A stretch of DNA of 64,000 nucleotides, taken from positions 23,081,521 through 23,145,520 of the forward strand of contig OX291544.1 of the NCBI GenBank assembly GCA_946406115.1, read 5' to 3'. This document shows positions 11,433 to 23,144 of the stretch, piece by piece; position 1 is the first letter of the stretch; each line of letters starts with the position of its first letter. The stretch comes from Apoda limacodes (taxonomy: Eukaryota > Arthropoda > Insecta > Lepidoptera > Limacodidae). Below the pieces are notes generated by a model that ran no database searches, was not told where the DNA came from, and worked only from the letters and a program-made list of their open reading frames with translations. Position numbers and translations under genes: made by a program.

Positions 11433-12368
11433 TGTCGACTTACTGAAAGGAGAATTATCACAAACGATACTTACAACAAATAGTTTTAGGTTCCTTGGTA
11501 ATAATATTAAAACCTTCCGGCTAAGACTTTGTTAAAAGCTGAATATTTAGGATTCTGCAGTGATAAAAAAGTAGGCAGGTCACTTGCGAATTTATAACGT
11601 CAAACAATCATGTACACTGTTGTACAAACACAATAATATTATTTATTTTATTTTCCAGCGAAAGTAAATACTATAATTTAAGCAGAATTTAGTTAAAGGA
11701 AGTATACTATTACCAATACCATATTAATAATACAATAAATATTAGAAGACTTATAATAAGTACTGACAATTGAGCAGATGGTGATGAATGATGATAAACC
11801 GAAGTGATAGAAAGCGCCAATGTACCGAAACCAGGAAATTCCAATGTATCTGCCTAATACTTTCATGATTTTCGTTAAATAGTCTTGCTTTATTCTAAAA
11901 AACACGTTTCTAAAATTAAGCAAATACTTTCTGTATTTGCTTAGTTCACACTGACTTATAGCGCATCACTTAAAGAAAGTGTTTGAAATATTCTACGGAA
12001 TCTCTTTTAGCTCAACTATTATTTCTTGTTATGACTAAACGATAATTATTTTCTTTCAAGAAATATAAATGTTTACAATCCTCGTCAATTTCTAATTCAT
12101 TACGTATTCTTAAGGACATTAATGAAATGTTAGCCATTTGTTTCAGTACCCTTACTATTGTTGACTATCATTTAATATCAAAGACATGCCCAAGTAAAAG
12201 CGCCTATCGTATTTAGAATCATGAATGAGTTACAGGTAATTTATTGTTTCATGTCAAAACCGTCACTTAATTTGAGCTAATTGAATACTTAACAATATGT
12301 AAAATGTCTCAACATCTACTTTTTAAATGTTTTGACTCTCTGTTAGTAAAATAACCGCAATTAGACTA
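11433..12368. other. 5' flank of IR gene B; no gene seen
   Basis: AT-rich spacer between the first IR exon and the start of the Jockey-like element. On the minus strand a TTATAAAT stretch lies near 11590, about 155 bases upstream of the ATG, as a weak TATA candidate. An inverted repeat with an 11-bp stem lies at 11917-11943 and differs in copy 2. I see no signal-peptide exon that I could defend. Confidence 0.5.
11917..11943. repeat. 11-bp hairpin specific to copy 1
   Basis: TAAGCAAATAC, a 5-base spacer TTTCT, then GTATTTGCTTA. In copy 2 (near 42577-42602) the right half is replaced by a shorter sequence reading CTGAAAGTGTG. Confidence 0.85.
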
Positions 12369-13250
12369 ATGGATGTTTTATTTTTGTTGCGCGACAAGAA
12401 ACACCAGTTAGCGCCACTTTTAGGGCACTTTAGGCTGCCCATAGCCAACGCGATGAAGGCCAAGCGTGTCAATTATACGCACGCCCGCAACGATGCCGAA
12501 CGCGGCATCAAAGTCCAAGTCCCAACGCCAACAGATTTTCGAAATCTGACGGCTTTTCTAACGGCTCAAAGGTACGAGTACCACACCTACTCGCTGGCCG
12601 ATGAGCGTGTTCTCAGGGCCGTTATAAGGGGAGTCCCTGAGGAATTCTCTGCGGCAACCGTTAAGGACGACTTGATCGCCCAAGGCCTCCAAATTAAGGA
12701 AGTACATCGTATGTACAACGGCCGTAACCGATCTGAATGCTACGACATGGTGCTCGTAGTACTAGATCTCACAAAAGAGGGCAAAGCTATCTTTAACATT
12801 GAAGATATTTGCCGCCTAAAAGGCATCCGGGTCAAGACTCCGCATAAGCGGTCGACTCCAGGACAATGCCACCGATGCCAGCACCAGTATGGCCACGCAC
12901 AGCGCAACTGCACACGCAGACCGCTTGTCTTCGCGATCACGCCACTCCGGACTGTGATCGCAACCGCGATAACGCATCTGACCCGGTCGCTTGCGTACTC
13001 TGTGGGAGCGAAGGCCACCCTGCGAATTACCGCGGGTGCCCAAAAGCTCCCAAGCAGAACCCGTGAAAACCCAAAAAGGGTAAATCGCGCCCGTCTGCCC
13101 CCCGCCAACAGGCCCCGCTTGTGCCTGGAGCCGCCCTCCAGCGCTAGTCGACGCGGCCAAAGACTTCTGTCTGCACTCTCTAGTCCCGTCTCAGTTACGG
13201 GTATTGCCTACCGCGGCCCCCACATGTCCCGGGACATCCCGCGTCCAGCG
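12369..13250 (+). pseudogene. Jockey-like LINE ORF1 (gag) with frameshift
   Basis: From the ATG at 12369 the frame encodes a nucleic-acid-binding gag-like protein of the Jockey/X-element type. A first CCHC knuckle, CHRCQHQYGHAQRNC, lies near 12865-12912. Directly after it the reading moves to another frame, where CLRDHATPDC and a further knuckle, CVLCGSEGHPANYRGC (to about 13040), are found. The family normally has such knuckles in one frame, so there is a frameshift near 12910. GC content is clearly above that of the surroundings, as expected of a younger insertion. Confidence 0.85.
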
Positions 13251-13506
13251 CCTATGCGAAGTGCTCCCGCACCTCTCTCGCGCTGCCCCGCAACGCCGCT
13301 CAGACGGCCGAGCAGCAGCATCTCAGCGTTCTCGCTGAGATTTCTTGGGCATTCATGGGTAGGACCCAGCCTACTTTGAGGTCGTGTACGCCGAATACGT
13401 ACAGATCCCCGATCTCAATCAAAAGCTCAGCTTCATGGCTAAGCATCGCGAGTTCTTCGCCGCCCTCCGAAGGGTGGCCCCCAAACCTTAAAAACCAAAA
13501 AACCCC

Positions 13507-15780
13507 GGTCCGTCTCGTTAGGCTATTTTAACGCCAACGGTCTTCGAAACCAAAGAGAGGCATTATCGCAATTCCTCTCGTCCCAAAAACCGGACGTCTT
13601 CCTCATCCAGGAAACGTTCCTAAAGCCCGCTATCCCCTTACGTCTACTATCTAACTATCGCACCGTCCGTAATGATAGAACTGCCTCCAATCTCGGAGGC
13701 ACTCTCATCTATTACAGGCGCTCCCTGCATTGCTCCCCTATCGATCCTCCGCCACTAACGAATATAGAAGCATCCGTCTGCCGCTTAGCGATGACCGGCC
13801 ATCAGCCCATCATCATTGCATCGGTATATCTCTCTCCCTTAAAAGACTTGCTGGAGAGCGACCTTCAGTCGCTCTTAAATTTAGGCGACGCCGTTATTCT
13901 TGCCGGCGACCTAAATTGCAAGCACCGTCGCTGGAACTCTTCAGTAACTTCACGGAGAGGCAGACTCCTTGACGATTTAGTTGATAAACTAAACTTTGAC
14001 ATCATCGCTCCCATGACGCCCACTTACTTCCCCACAATACTCGGAACAACCCTAACGTTCTCGACATAGTACTTCTAAAGAACGTAAGGCTAAGCTTTCG
14101 CTCTATAGAGGTGCTTAACGAAATTGACTCGGACCACCGCCCTGTCCTCCTCCGATTAGGTTCCTCTTCGGACTCTCCTCCCGACACTAGAACCGTGACG
14201 GACTGGGATAAATTCGGGCAATTGCTCGAAAATCCCAGCTCGCCACATCTAGATCGCGTTCCCGATATAATCTCTTCCGCGACCGACTTAAACGTAGCTA
14301 TCGACTCACTCACTAGCCACTTGACCGCCAACGTTGGCGAGTGCTCAAGACAAGTGCCGGTTGGTGATTATCACCACCTAATCCTGCACATCAGGGCGCT
14401 AATGACTGAGCGTAAAGCGGCCCGACGCAGACGCGATCGCGCTCCCACTATCGAAAATAAAGCTCGCTTCAACGTCTTACACCGTCGGGTAAAAACCGCT
14501 GTAGCTGAGCTTCGCACCCAACGTTTCGGTGATCTGATGGAGAACATTTCTCCTTCTCACCAAGCTTATTGGCACTTAACCAGAGCTTTAAAATCAGACA
14601 CCGCCAACTCTCTCCCTCCGTTAACTCGTCCCAACAACGTTCCCGCGTTCAATGACGTCGAAAACAGCGGATTGCCTAGCGTCTAGCCTCCAAGCCCAAT
14701 GTGCCTAAAGTACACAGCCGTTTGATCCCGACCACGTGCGTATGGTAGACGGCGAAGTGGAGCGCAGATCTTCTCTGCCCCCACAGGACACCATGCCCCC
14801 TGTCACTGTCGACGAAGTCAAACAGGTCATCAAAGACCTACGCCCCGTAAAGCCCCCGGTGCGGACGGTATCTCTAACTATATCCTAAAGCGCCACACTC
14901 TTCCCCTTCTCTACCTCCTAGTAGCGATCTTTAACGCTGCTATCAAACATTGCACCTTTCCTTCTTAATAGAAAGATGCAATTGTTATAGGCATCCATAA
15001 GCCAAACAAAGCTCGTACCGAGCCGTTCTCCTATAGCCCTATAAGTTTACTAAAGGCCTTTGGTAAACTCTACGAACGCCTCCTCCTCGCTCGCCTACGG
15101 AACGCTATAGTCTCCAGAGGCATTTTAATAGACGAGCAGTTCGGCTTCCGTGCCAAACACTCATGCGTCCATCAAGTCCTCCGCAACACGGAACACATTC
15201 TCACTGGCTTCCAACCAGTATTAGGTAAGCCCCGCCACACGGGCGCTGTCTTCTTCGATGTAGCGAAAGCTTTCGACAAAGTCTGGCACAACGGGTTAAT
15301 TTTTAAACTGTACAAGTTTCAGTTGCCAGATCGTCTCGTGCTCATCATACGAGACTATTTGTTGAATCGTAGCTTTCGCTACAAAGTTGAAGGCACTCTC
15401 TCTTCCCCCCGTCCCATAGAAGCAGGAGTCCCGCAAGGGTCCGTGCTCGCCCCCATCTTGTACCTTCTGTACACCAACGACATCCCTAAAACGATAGTTA
15501 CCCAACTAGCCCTCTTTGTGGACGATACCGCTATCTATACCACCGATAGGCAAGTGAGTCGAATCACTAAGAGACTCCAACCCGCTATTACCGCCCTAGG
15601 CGAATGGTTTCGGAAATGGAGAATCGAGGTGAATCCCGACAAAAGCTCTGCCGTTCTCTTCAGTGCAATGAGGGTGGTCGTGCATGGTGACTACCAGTAT
15701 ATCCCCAAAACATTCGCCGACAAAGGAGCTTTTCAATACTGCAAAATGTCTTTTGGATATTCGAGATATCAAATTCGGTA
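13507..15780 (+). pseudogene. Jockey-like LINE ORF2 (endonuclease-RT), broken
   Basis: An AP-type endonuclease begins near 13517 (GYFNANGLRNQREAL), with IQETFLKP, AGDLNCKHRRWNS and, after a frameshift near 14045, SDHRPVLLRLG near 14128. The RT follows with further frameshifts near 14670 and 14850 and a double stop near 14966. Visible RT motifs are FFDVAKAFDKVW (first catalytic Asp), GVPQGSVLAP and FVDDT (catalytic Asp pair, near 15520). Homology fades after about 15710. Sequence near 16370-16540 could be the element's 3' end, separated by AT-rich DNA. The reading frame is dead in both units. Confidence 0.9.
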
Positions 15781-17614
15781 AAAGGAGTTCCCTTGTAAAA
15801 TATTACACGGAACGACCAGATAATTAAACCATCAATAAAAAATATTTACTTTTTATTTAATAATTAATTATACTTATGTATTTGTCATTTATATATTTCT
15901 ATAACTTAATTACCAACAGTATTTACGACATTGACACTGTGCCCCACTTCATATTCAAAATTATTTTTTTATTCTTGTGTTCAACTGTCACATAAATAAA
16001 GGAGTACCTATATAATAACATCACACACAATCATTTTTCTTTAAATCAAACTATTTACATTGTAAATCTTGTCTATTAAGTGTTTCAATACCAATCCAAA
16101 TACTTCAAATTCAATTCAATACCAAATATATAATCATATGTTTCGTTGTGATTTTACAAAGAGGACTTATTGGACGCACGCAATAAAACAGTATTGTAAT
16201 TAGTTTGTAAAGCTATTTGTAGTTAATTCACTTGACGTTTCGAAAGTATTTTTAGTAACCCATTTAAATAAAAAGATTTCGAATTGAATTTGAATAATTA
16301 TTAAATAAAGGGTAACTATTTATATACTAATCTCATTTTTACCCGACGTACGCTAGCTTAGTATCTTCAGCTAACCGAAGACGAACAAGCTTTTAAACAA
16401 CTAAACAAAAATACAGAATCCCGCCTCAGATGGTTACCGAAGACCATGCTGTACAAACTGCCCTACCTAAACAAAAAATTAAATAAACACGCCATACTTA
16501 AGCGCCCTCCGTCGATCTAGTGGTCAAATGTACCAAAAGACCTAAATAAAGCCCAAGAGCGCGTAAAGAGTTCTTTATTTAGGAACTCAAAAACCTAAAT
16601 TTGACTTGAGAAAATTTGGGCTCGCGCGTAGAGGTCCTTAAGACTTGTTATTAAGATTTACAAAAGTTCATTAGGTAGGGCAGAGCAGCGAGTATATATT
16701 TTGTTCAAAGCAGCTTGGTCACATAATTAGGAACTGTGCCTTTTATATACTTAGTTTATGTATTTGTTTGTGTAACTCTATCAGAAAACTATCATTTAGA
16801 TGTTGTTTTTTCTTTGAATTTCTTACATTACTACCATAAAAACTTTGTAACAAAAAAAAACCAACCGGCTTTGAGAAGATGCAATAAAAAGGTAAAAATA
16901 ATTACTTATTTTCAAAAATCTGATCTAAATTACAGTTTGAAGTTGGGGTCTATGTAGTTAAAGTTTATAACACACTTTACTTTTAGGACACTAATTTCAA
17001 ACTGTAATTCAGATTAGATTTTTGGAAACAAGTAATTAGGGGTCTCTTTTTTTTAATATTATAATAGGCTCGCACGGTCTTAGCAGACCATTTATGCATT
17101 TGCCAGAGTCAAAGTCAATTATATTATATCGTATCGTGGCGCGGGCGTTACCGCGCGTCCTCGTTTTGAAGTACCAAGATTGGGCAGGAGATTTGGTGTG
17201 GATCCTCAGATATTGCGCGTCATGTCCTGCTTATTTCTTCATAATTCACTATTCATGAACCTTCGCTGCACAATTTTTAACACGCTTTCGTAAAACATTG
17301 TTAAAATATATACATCGAAAGTCACTAAATTTGTCAAAAGTCAAAAATTTAGAAAAATTAAACAGAAAAAAACACCACTCCTTCTTAAGATTCGCGCCAA
17401 AACTCCAAGGGTCTCTTATTTCACCAATTTCAATATCGTTTTTTTTATTATATTAGTAAGTAATTACATCATAATTTAGATTCTTTAATTTAATTAATTT
17501 TGACCGTAAAACCATTTATCTGTGACAAAACACAAAATATTGATTTACTTTATTAGTAATACTGGCTGTTTTTGTGCCTTAGCCTTTAAAAAAAACACTG
17601 ATGCGCGCGTGTTA
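15781..17614. other. AT-rich spacer with a hairpin; no gene seen
   Basis: 15781-16340 is AT-rich without recognisable coding sequence. 16370-16540 has higher GC and may be a leftover 3' end of the Jockey-like element. 16899-17038 is an inverted repeat of about 44 bases per arm (CTAAATTACAGTTTGAA facing TTCAAACTGTAATTCAG). 17090-17450 has no feature I can name. Confidence 0.5.
16899..17038. repeat. Long hairpin, MITE-like
   Basis: Left arm about 16899-16942 and right arm about 16993-17038 are reverse complements with few mismatches (both carry TAATTACTT...AAAAATCT...AATTACAGTTTGAA). The loop is about 50 bases. The copy-2 equivalent is 47533-47672. Confidence 0.75.
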
Positions 17615-18323
17615 GGCCCAGATTAATAGTCGTGTCTTAGCCAAAGTAACATTCTAAGACAGGTGCTTAGTAAGCGTAATGTAATTAAATGCAACAACGA
17701 ACATAACTGAGGTCCGTTATAATAGTCGATGCTAGACAAAGTATTACTTATTGCTAAGAAATAGGCTTAGCTTGAATAATGTTATAATAAACACTGCTTA
17801 GACACACACACGTTGCTAAGCATGCACTTATTCTTAGCTAAGCCTGAGTAACGCATTTTCTTTACTCAGGACAGTCTAAGCACGTAATGTGTTTATAATA
17901 ATAAAACATGGATTCAAATGCTCAAATATACATTAATTACTTTTCCCACCTGCTTTCGTCGACTCATGTAAGGGTACTATAGGCAAATGAGAGAGTTGCT
18001 AGGGGGTAGGCAAATATTTTTTTTATATCGTCGGTGCGCAAGTTTAAACTCGCTCTCGACCGGTTTTTACTGTTTATGGCATTTGCACGCAGGTAAAGGT
18101 TACAAGTTATACAGCGTTGTCGATAAACAAAACCACTGTTTACAATGAATTGACATGAAAAGAAGGATAGAATTTTAGATACAAAAAAAAAAAACGAATG
18201 CTGTTTATGAAAATCTGGTAAATATGACAAATAGCAATAGTAAGTATTGTAAAGAATTCTCCAAGTAAGACTATCAGAAGTATTACTTAGGACATTACTT
18301 AGCAACGACTATTAATCCGAGCC
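17615..18323. mobile_element. MITE with GGCCCGGATTAAT-type TIRs (copy a)
   Basis: The ends GGCCCAGATTAATAGTCGT and the reverse complement of ACGACTATTAATCCGAGCC are inverted repeats. The inside shares a block (AAACCACTGTTTACAATGAA, near 18131) with the second element at 23356-23801, in opposite orientation. There is no convincing coding sequence. The target duplication is unclear here (TTA/TAG at the edges). A copy lies at 48249-48957. Confidence 0.75.
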
Positions 18324-19400
18324 TAGACTTGACGGTATATAAATACGATAATGTAGGTAGGTATTTTGATGATAGGATATATAAATCAAAGTCTGAAGTA
18401 AATATTACAACTTTTATGAGATATATAAAGCCTCTTAAATCTAAGTTTCGAGTTGAAACACAATTAGTACAGTCAAATTAGATACATTTTTAGGTTAAAA
18501 AAACCTTAATTAGTAGAGTTTTGAATTTTGGTGTACAGGTTCATAGAGGCCTCCCGTTGAACATACTAAAAGTCCCCATCGATAGTTGTTGCGCTCGCGC
18601 CGCCATCTTGGAAAAAAGGTGCCCATTTTTAGTATTTTGCTTATATCTCGGCAATTATTGCTGATACGGCTAAAATGAAGTTATAAAAACTGTAGCTTAT
18701 TAAATATCCTACAAAAAAGTATACGTGCATTATTATTGTATCTCTAGTATTTTAGCTGTAATCCGGCGTTAAAGAGAAAAAAATATTTATTTTTTGTCTG
18801 CCAATAAATCGTTTGTGATCTGTTTACCACAAAATTGTTCAATATTTTTTTTAGGCTTATTCCGTGAGATTACCAAAAGAAAGAGAGGCAGATGAGAAGG
18901 CGAGAAAGAAAGAAAACAGAAGTGGAAGGAAAGAAGAAAATGCATTCTGTGATATAATGTGTATGGCTGGGTCGGAACGTGTTTTAGGGGCACTAGCTAT
19001 AAGTACCACCAAATAGCCACGACTGGCTATCAATACAGAAAAGCCATGACCAGCCGATCATCGTCTCGTAGGTATGCCTCACTTCCCATAAAGACTTAGG
19101 CAACTTATTTCGATTTACGTACGACTTTGTATGTAAATATATATAAATAGCAAGCACCGTTTATTGTACTACAATACTACCAATGGCATAGTTCTCTGCA
19201 GGCTGTTTGACATACTCAAATTTTACATTATAGCTTTAAAGACAGCTACTCTCTTAAACCTTTATGATAGCCATAAGCTGGAAATACTTGACATAGCGCT
19301 TTTACAGTACACAAGCCTAAGTTTCTGTATCTTGCTAGACGGATTTTGTTTTAACCTTCTTCCCGTTATTATGTCTCTGTGACCAAGGGCGGATCCAGAA
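18324..19400. other. Intergenic spacer; no gene seen
   Basis: AT-rich DNA with a purine-rich stretch near 18880-18945 (AGAAAG repeats). The motif GCCGCCATCTTGG near 18600 looks like part of a dispersed repeat. Nothing here can be assigned as a gene. Confidence 0.5.
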
Positions 19401-19409
19401 AAAAAGTTT

Positions 19410-19426
19410 GGGGGGGGGGGGGGGGG
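19410..19426. repeat. Poly-G run
   Basis: 17 G in copy 1 against 13 at the copy-2 site (50044-50056). It follows GGGCGGATCCAG. Homopolymer length may be a sequencing uncertainty. Confidence 0.9.
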
Positions 19427-19559
19427 CGATCATAAGATCTGAAGGTATTTTTATGTACAAACCCAAGTAACTTCAAGTATTTTTTACATTTAATAAAAGT
19501 TATATATTTAAAAGGGTGGGGGGGGGGAAGTGCTGGCTTATCACCTTACAGCAACTCAT

Positions 19560-20660
19560 CTCATCATCGATATCTCATCCATCGAATCTCTTCCCAGTCA
19601 CTAAGCTAAGCTACTATCAGCGAATGCTCCAAACAAGCGTTCACCGGTACCCGAGGATACAGAGTTACTAATAAGAGAGCCTAACTACCGAGGAATAGAC
19701 TCCTTCTACAAAAGTGTCTACAGATGTACTTTGTCAAAGCAGTGACGAAAACCTGATGGAAGGGATCTAGCCCGACCTCCAGGCTAAACGGATCTATAAA
19801 GCTATTAAATTTGATATCCTGAGCGCCATGCCTCGCTTCAAACGTCTAAATTAATCCCTGCGTTTGACGACTACTAAAAGCAGATTGCTTAGAAAAAACT
19901 TAGAGTCGTAATGCTTGCTCAGCACTAAACCAGCAGACATTAATCATGTCCGCGAGGTAGACAGTGAGGTCAAAAGGAGATGCGCTCTCCCACTGCTTGC
20001 CTCTCTACCTCCTGTCATTGTAGACAAAGTTCTGCAGGCTATCTAAATTAGGGTTACCTCTGATTATTATATTAATAGGTATTTTTACCGGGGCGATTTC
20101 GTACTATATTTTGTCGCGGCTTCGGATAAGAACGTTCTGAGCCCTCGTCATATAGGTTATTTAGTTAACTAAAAGCTTTATTAACAGTTACTAATACCAC
20201 GGTTCCGTAATTTCATAGACACTGACCTCTTCACCAAAGCATTTGGGCGACAGTGGAACGACTTCTATACCTACAGCAGCGCTTTTTTTCGACGTGGCAA
20301 AAGCGTTCAATGAATACACCGTTAGATTTAGAAGCTGTACCACTATACACTGAGATCGTTGGTCTCTATATTAAGCACTTGCTAATAGTACTTTGCGAGT
20401 GACTGTTGGGTAACAGATTCGGTGACCACAGAATTCTGTAGAAACGCTATTCCGATTATGTCCAGCCTATGCTTGTCAATAAGGGCGTAGTTAGTAGCAG
20501 TCATAATGTTAAAATTGAGTTCGTTTATCAGTCTGCCGAGAACCTTGAAATTGTCCACGCAGGATAGGTGGTTTTTATCGGAATCAGACGCGATAATGAT
20601 CGGCTGATGAAGCGTACCCGAAAGACGTTTCGCCCTGCTATACACATCATGTCGCATTAT
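19560..20660. pseudogene. Second Jockey-like LINE remnant, rearranged
   Basis: On the plus strand, the RT motif FFDVAKAFNEYTVRF is readable near 20288-20330, with decayed linker sequence before it. From about 20430 to 20657 the minus strand carries an endonuclease-like stretch with HQPIIIASDSDKN and LINELNFNIMTATNYALI, similar to HQPIIIASVYLS and LVDKLNFDIIAPMTPTYF of the element at 13507. The two parts face opposite ways, so the remnant is inverted internally or made of two fragments. It is far more decayed than the first element. Confidence 0.6.
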
Positions 20661-20959
20661 GCATATGCCCCTTTTTTATCTCTCCCCTTCTCTCTCTCTC
20701 TCTTTCTCACCATCTCTGTCAGTCTTTCTATCTCTAGGTAGTGCCATGGAATAAGTTTTAGAAGATATATATGAATGATTTAGGAGTAAACAGCATCAAA
20801 ACGGTATATCGATTGCAAAAATATAAAAAAAAAATTTCTTTTCAATTTCGGATTACAGAGAAAGTATTAGAGATACATAAATATTATATCTTAGGTTTTT
20901 TATAGGAAATTTAATAAGTTACATTATTTGCACATACGATTTTTAGCCACTTTGTTTAG

Positions 20960-22030
20960 ATTCGTTGTTGACTAGGTTCAGCTCTCTTGGAGAATTGGTC
21001 GGAGTGATTGGCTGGATATACCGATTCGTCAACAACGTTGATCTCCGATTCGGAGTTCTGTACTGGTCTTATCGCCGTCAGAACGTGAAAAAGCGCTCCA
21101 TATTTTAGTGCGCAATGTACAACGAGAGCATTATAGGACTTTAATAGGGGATCTTCAAGCTGGTCGCTCCAAGATCAAAGGAGCTTTGGCCAGATCGAGT
21201 AAACACCGCTCGCGTCTTTTCTTATGTTGGAACTGATTTTGCAAGTCCCTTTAACATTAAGACTTCTACCTTGCGCAACGCCAAGGTGGTCAAGGCAAAC
21301 TTGTGCGTATTTGTATGTATTATTTCGAAGGCTTTCCATCTTGAGTTAGTCTCCACTCTTTCCACTGAGGCTTTCATTTCCTGTCTTTCTCGCTTCGTTA
21401 GCCACCGAGGATTGCCAATTATCATCCGTTCGGATTGCGGCACCAATTATAAGGGGACCTGATCGGTATCTACGAGAAGTCTACTAGTGCCTTTTTGCAA
21501 ATCAGCAGGGCATAGGTCATCATCTTTCCCGAAAGGGAATTAAGTGGATTTCCGATCCACTCGCATATCCTTCTTGGGGCAGAATTTTCGAAACTGTGGT
21601 GAAGGTAGCAAAGACACATCCTCGCCGCGTTTATAGTCTTCTGTAGAATTGAGGCGGTGCTCAACTCGAGGCCTCTCTGTCCGGTTTCTCTGGACCCGAA
21701 TGATCTGGAGGTGTGTCTACTGGTAATTTTCTGGCGGGTGAGCCCTAAAAGCCTTGCCCGAGTATCCCTTCTTAGATACTTAACTCAACCGCTTGGCACG
21801 GTTTTAAACTGCTACAACAGATGTCGCAGAGATTTTTGAAAAGGTTTTCTCTTGAGTATCTTCATTTCTTGCAGCAGCAAGTGCGTTGGTTCGATAAGAC
21901 TTTTACTTTAAAATTGGGTGATCTTGTCCTGGTCAAGGATATGAATATGCCACCTCTTCTCTGGAAGCGTGGTCGCATCCTTCGACTCTTCCCCGGCTCG
22001 GATGGCGTTCCTCGCGTTGCAGAAGTTTAG
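20960..22030 (+). pseudogene. BEL/Pao retrotransposon integrase remnant
   Basis: Plus-strand pieces in different frames follow the order of a BEL/Pao pol C-terminus. An LLRNVQREHY-like zinc-binding region is near 21100. The integrase core reads VVKANLCVFVCIISKAFHLE and GLPIIIRSDCGTNYKG (21280-21460). Next comes LNSRPLCPVSLDPND (21657-21701), then the C-terminal KLGDLVLVKDMNMPPLLWKR up to a stop near 22030. Stops and frameshifts separate the blocks. I see no upstream gag/RT and no pair of LTRs; 22060-22250 might be a leftover LTR. Confidence 0.85.
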
Positions 22031-22751
22031 TAGGCGACTCGATTCTTACGAGAGCTGTTGCTTCTCTGTCGCGATTATATATTATGATCTAAGGGTATAC
22101 AGTTTCTCAGTCAGACCCGATCTGCCTGGGGTGAGGATTGTTTTGTATCGTTGCTATCGGGGCCACGCCTTACACACGAAACGAACGCAACCTGTGTTTT
22201 TGTGTTTCTGGCAACACTCTACTTTGTGGTTGTCATTAGTCTGCATGAATTAAAAATAACCTATTTTTCTCAGAAAAGTGTTTTGTTTGTTTGTTTTTAT
22301 ATATTTTAAAAAAAATTATATTATTATTTTATATAATTGTGTATGTGCCAGTTACATTACATTAAGGTAATACAATTTTGTTTTTATATTTTTAGTTAGA
22401 TCTTGCCCTACATTATATGTCCTTTATCAGTTTCAGCTACAATTTAGGGCTTAGAAGACATAGGACAGACAGACGAGATCCATTTAGGTACAGAACATCC
22501 ATCATCTATGGAGGTAAAACAAGTCGCCTCATATTTTCATCAGGTTAAGATTGTAGGTATCTATCATCATGAAGATCGTAGAGTTTCAGAGTTAGAGGGG
22601 GTGACGAAAACTTTGTAACTCTCTTTTTAGATCTCGCAGAAAAATCTTAAATGCACTTTTAAAACCTACTCAACAAAAGCCCACCTATGGGGCTGCATAA
22701 CCCTCTAATCAGTGTGTAGTATACACTGTAGTTGTATATGTATAATCCATA

Positions 22752-22910
22752 CTAATATTTTAAATGGGAAAGTAACTGTGACTGTATGTCTGTCTGTCTG
22801 TTACCTCTTCACGCTTAAACCGCTGTACCGATTAAGTTGAAATTAGAGGTCTTCTAAGTTTCAATGCATATTAGTTAACTTAATGCATGTACGACACGCG
22901 CACTTGGCTG
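22752..22910 (+). repeat. Dispersed lepidopteran repeat fragment
   Basis: Contains ACTAATATTTTAAATGGGAA, (TGTC)n and TACCTCTTCACGCTTAAACC followed by GCTGTACCGATT. I know this order from a very common LINE/SINE-related repeat of moths and butterflies. No coding frame is kept. Copy 2 is at 53382-53540. Confidence 0.65.
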
Positions 22911-22914
22911 GTTT

Positions 22915-22927
22915 TTTATTTTTTATT
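22915..22927 (-). promoter_or_regulatory. Candidate poly(A) signals of IR gene A
   Basis: Two overlapping minus-strand AATAAA hexamers about 125 bases after the stop codon at 23049. The equivalent for gene C is 53545-53557. Confidence 0.45.
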
Positions 22928-23048
22928 TAATAGTTTCAGAGAAAGAAGGCGGAAATTAAATCACTACAAATTTATAAATAAAGCTTTTTAAGGTTCCAAA
23001 ACAGAAAACACATTTACATGAGAACCAGAACAACCATGTTGCACTTTT

Positions 23049-23144
23049 CTACATTACACCTTTGTTTTTTTTCTTCTTTATAATTTCTCCCACAAACACG
23101 ACAATAGAGACCGCAGCGCCGATCATATAAATGGCAAAAATACC
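23049..23144 (-). CDS. IR gene A exon 9: M4 and stop
   Basis: 96 bases from acceptor ATTTACAG to TAG at 23049-23051. It encodes GIFAIYMIGAAVSIVVFVGE, the last membrane helix, then IIKKKKNKGVM as the cytoplasmic tail. Confidence 0.9.
   Translation of the reverse strand, partial: GIFAIYMIGAAVSIVVFVGEIIKKKKNKGVM

Larger units (their letters stand above)
22031..23048. other. 3' flank of IR gene A with LINE/SINE fragment
   Basis: 22031-22250 may be LTR debris of the BEL/Pao element. 22752-22910 is a fragment of a dispersed lepidopteran repeat. The minus-strand poly(A) signals of the IR gene lie at 22915-22927. The rest is AT-rich with no gene seen. Confidence 0.5.

Noticed and set aside
11693..11923. 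Possible signal-peptide exon for IR gene B on the minus strand (MKVLGRYIGIS..., hydrophobic)
   Set aside because: No acceptable donor site in the right phase was found near its end, so I did not add it to the gene model.
12740..13160. Two minus-strand open frames of 114-122 codons
   Set aside because: Antisense shadows of the GC-rich Jockey gag region.
13730..14331. Additional open frames beside the endonuclease frame
   Set aside because: They are other-frame or antisense shadows of the Jockey endonuclease and the following linker.
17964..18305. 113-codon minus-strand frame similar in part to a frame at 23518-23793
   Set aside because: The similarity is explained by both lying in members of one non-coding MITE family, with changing frames and no known domain.
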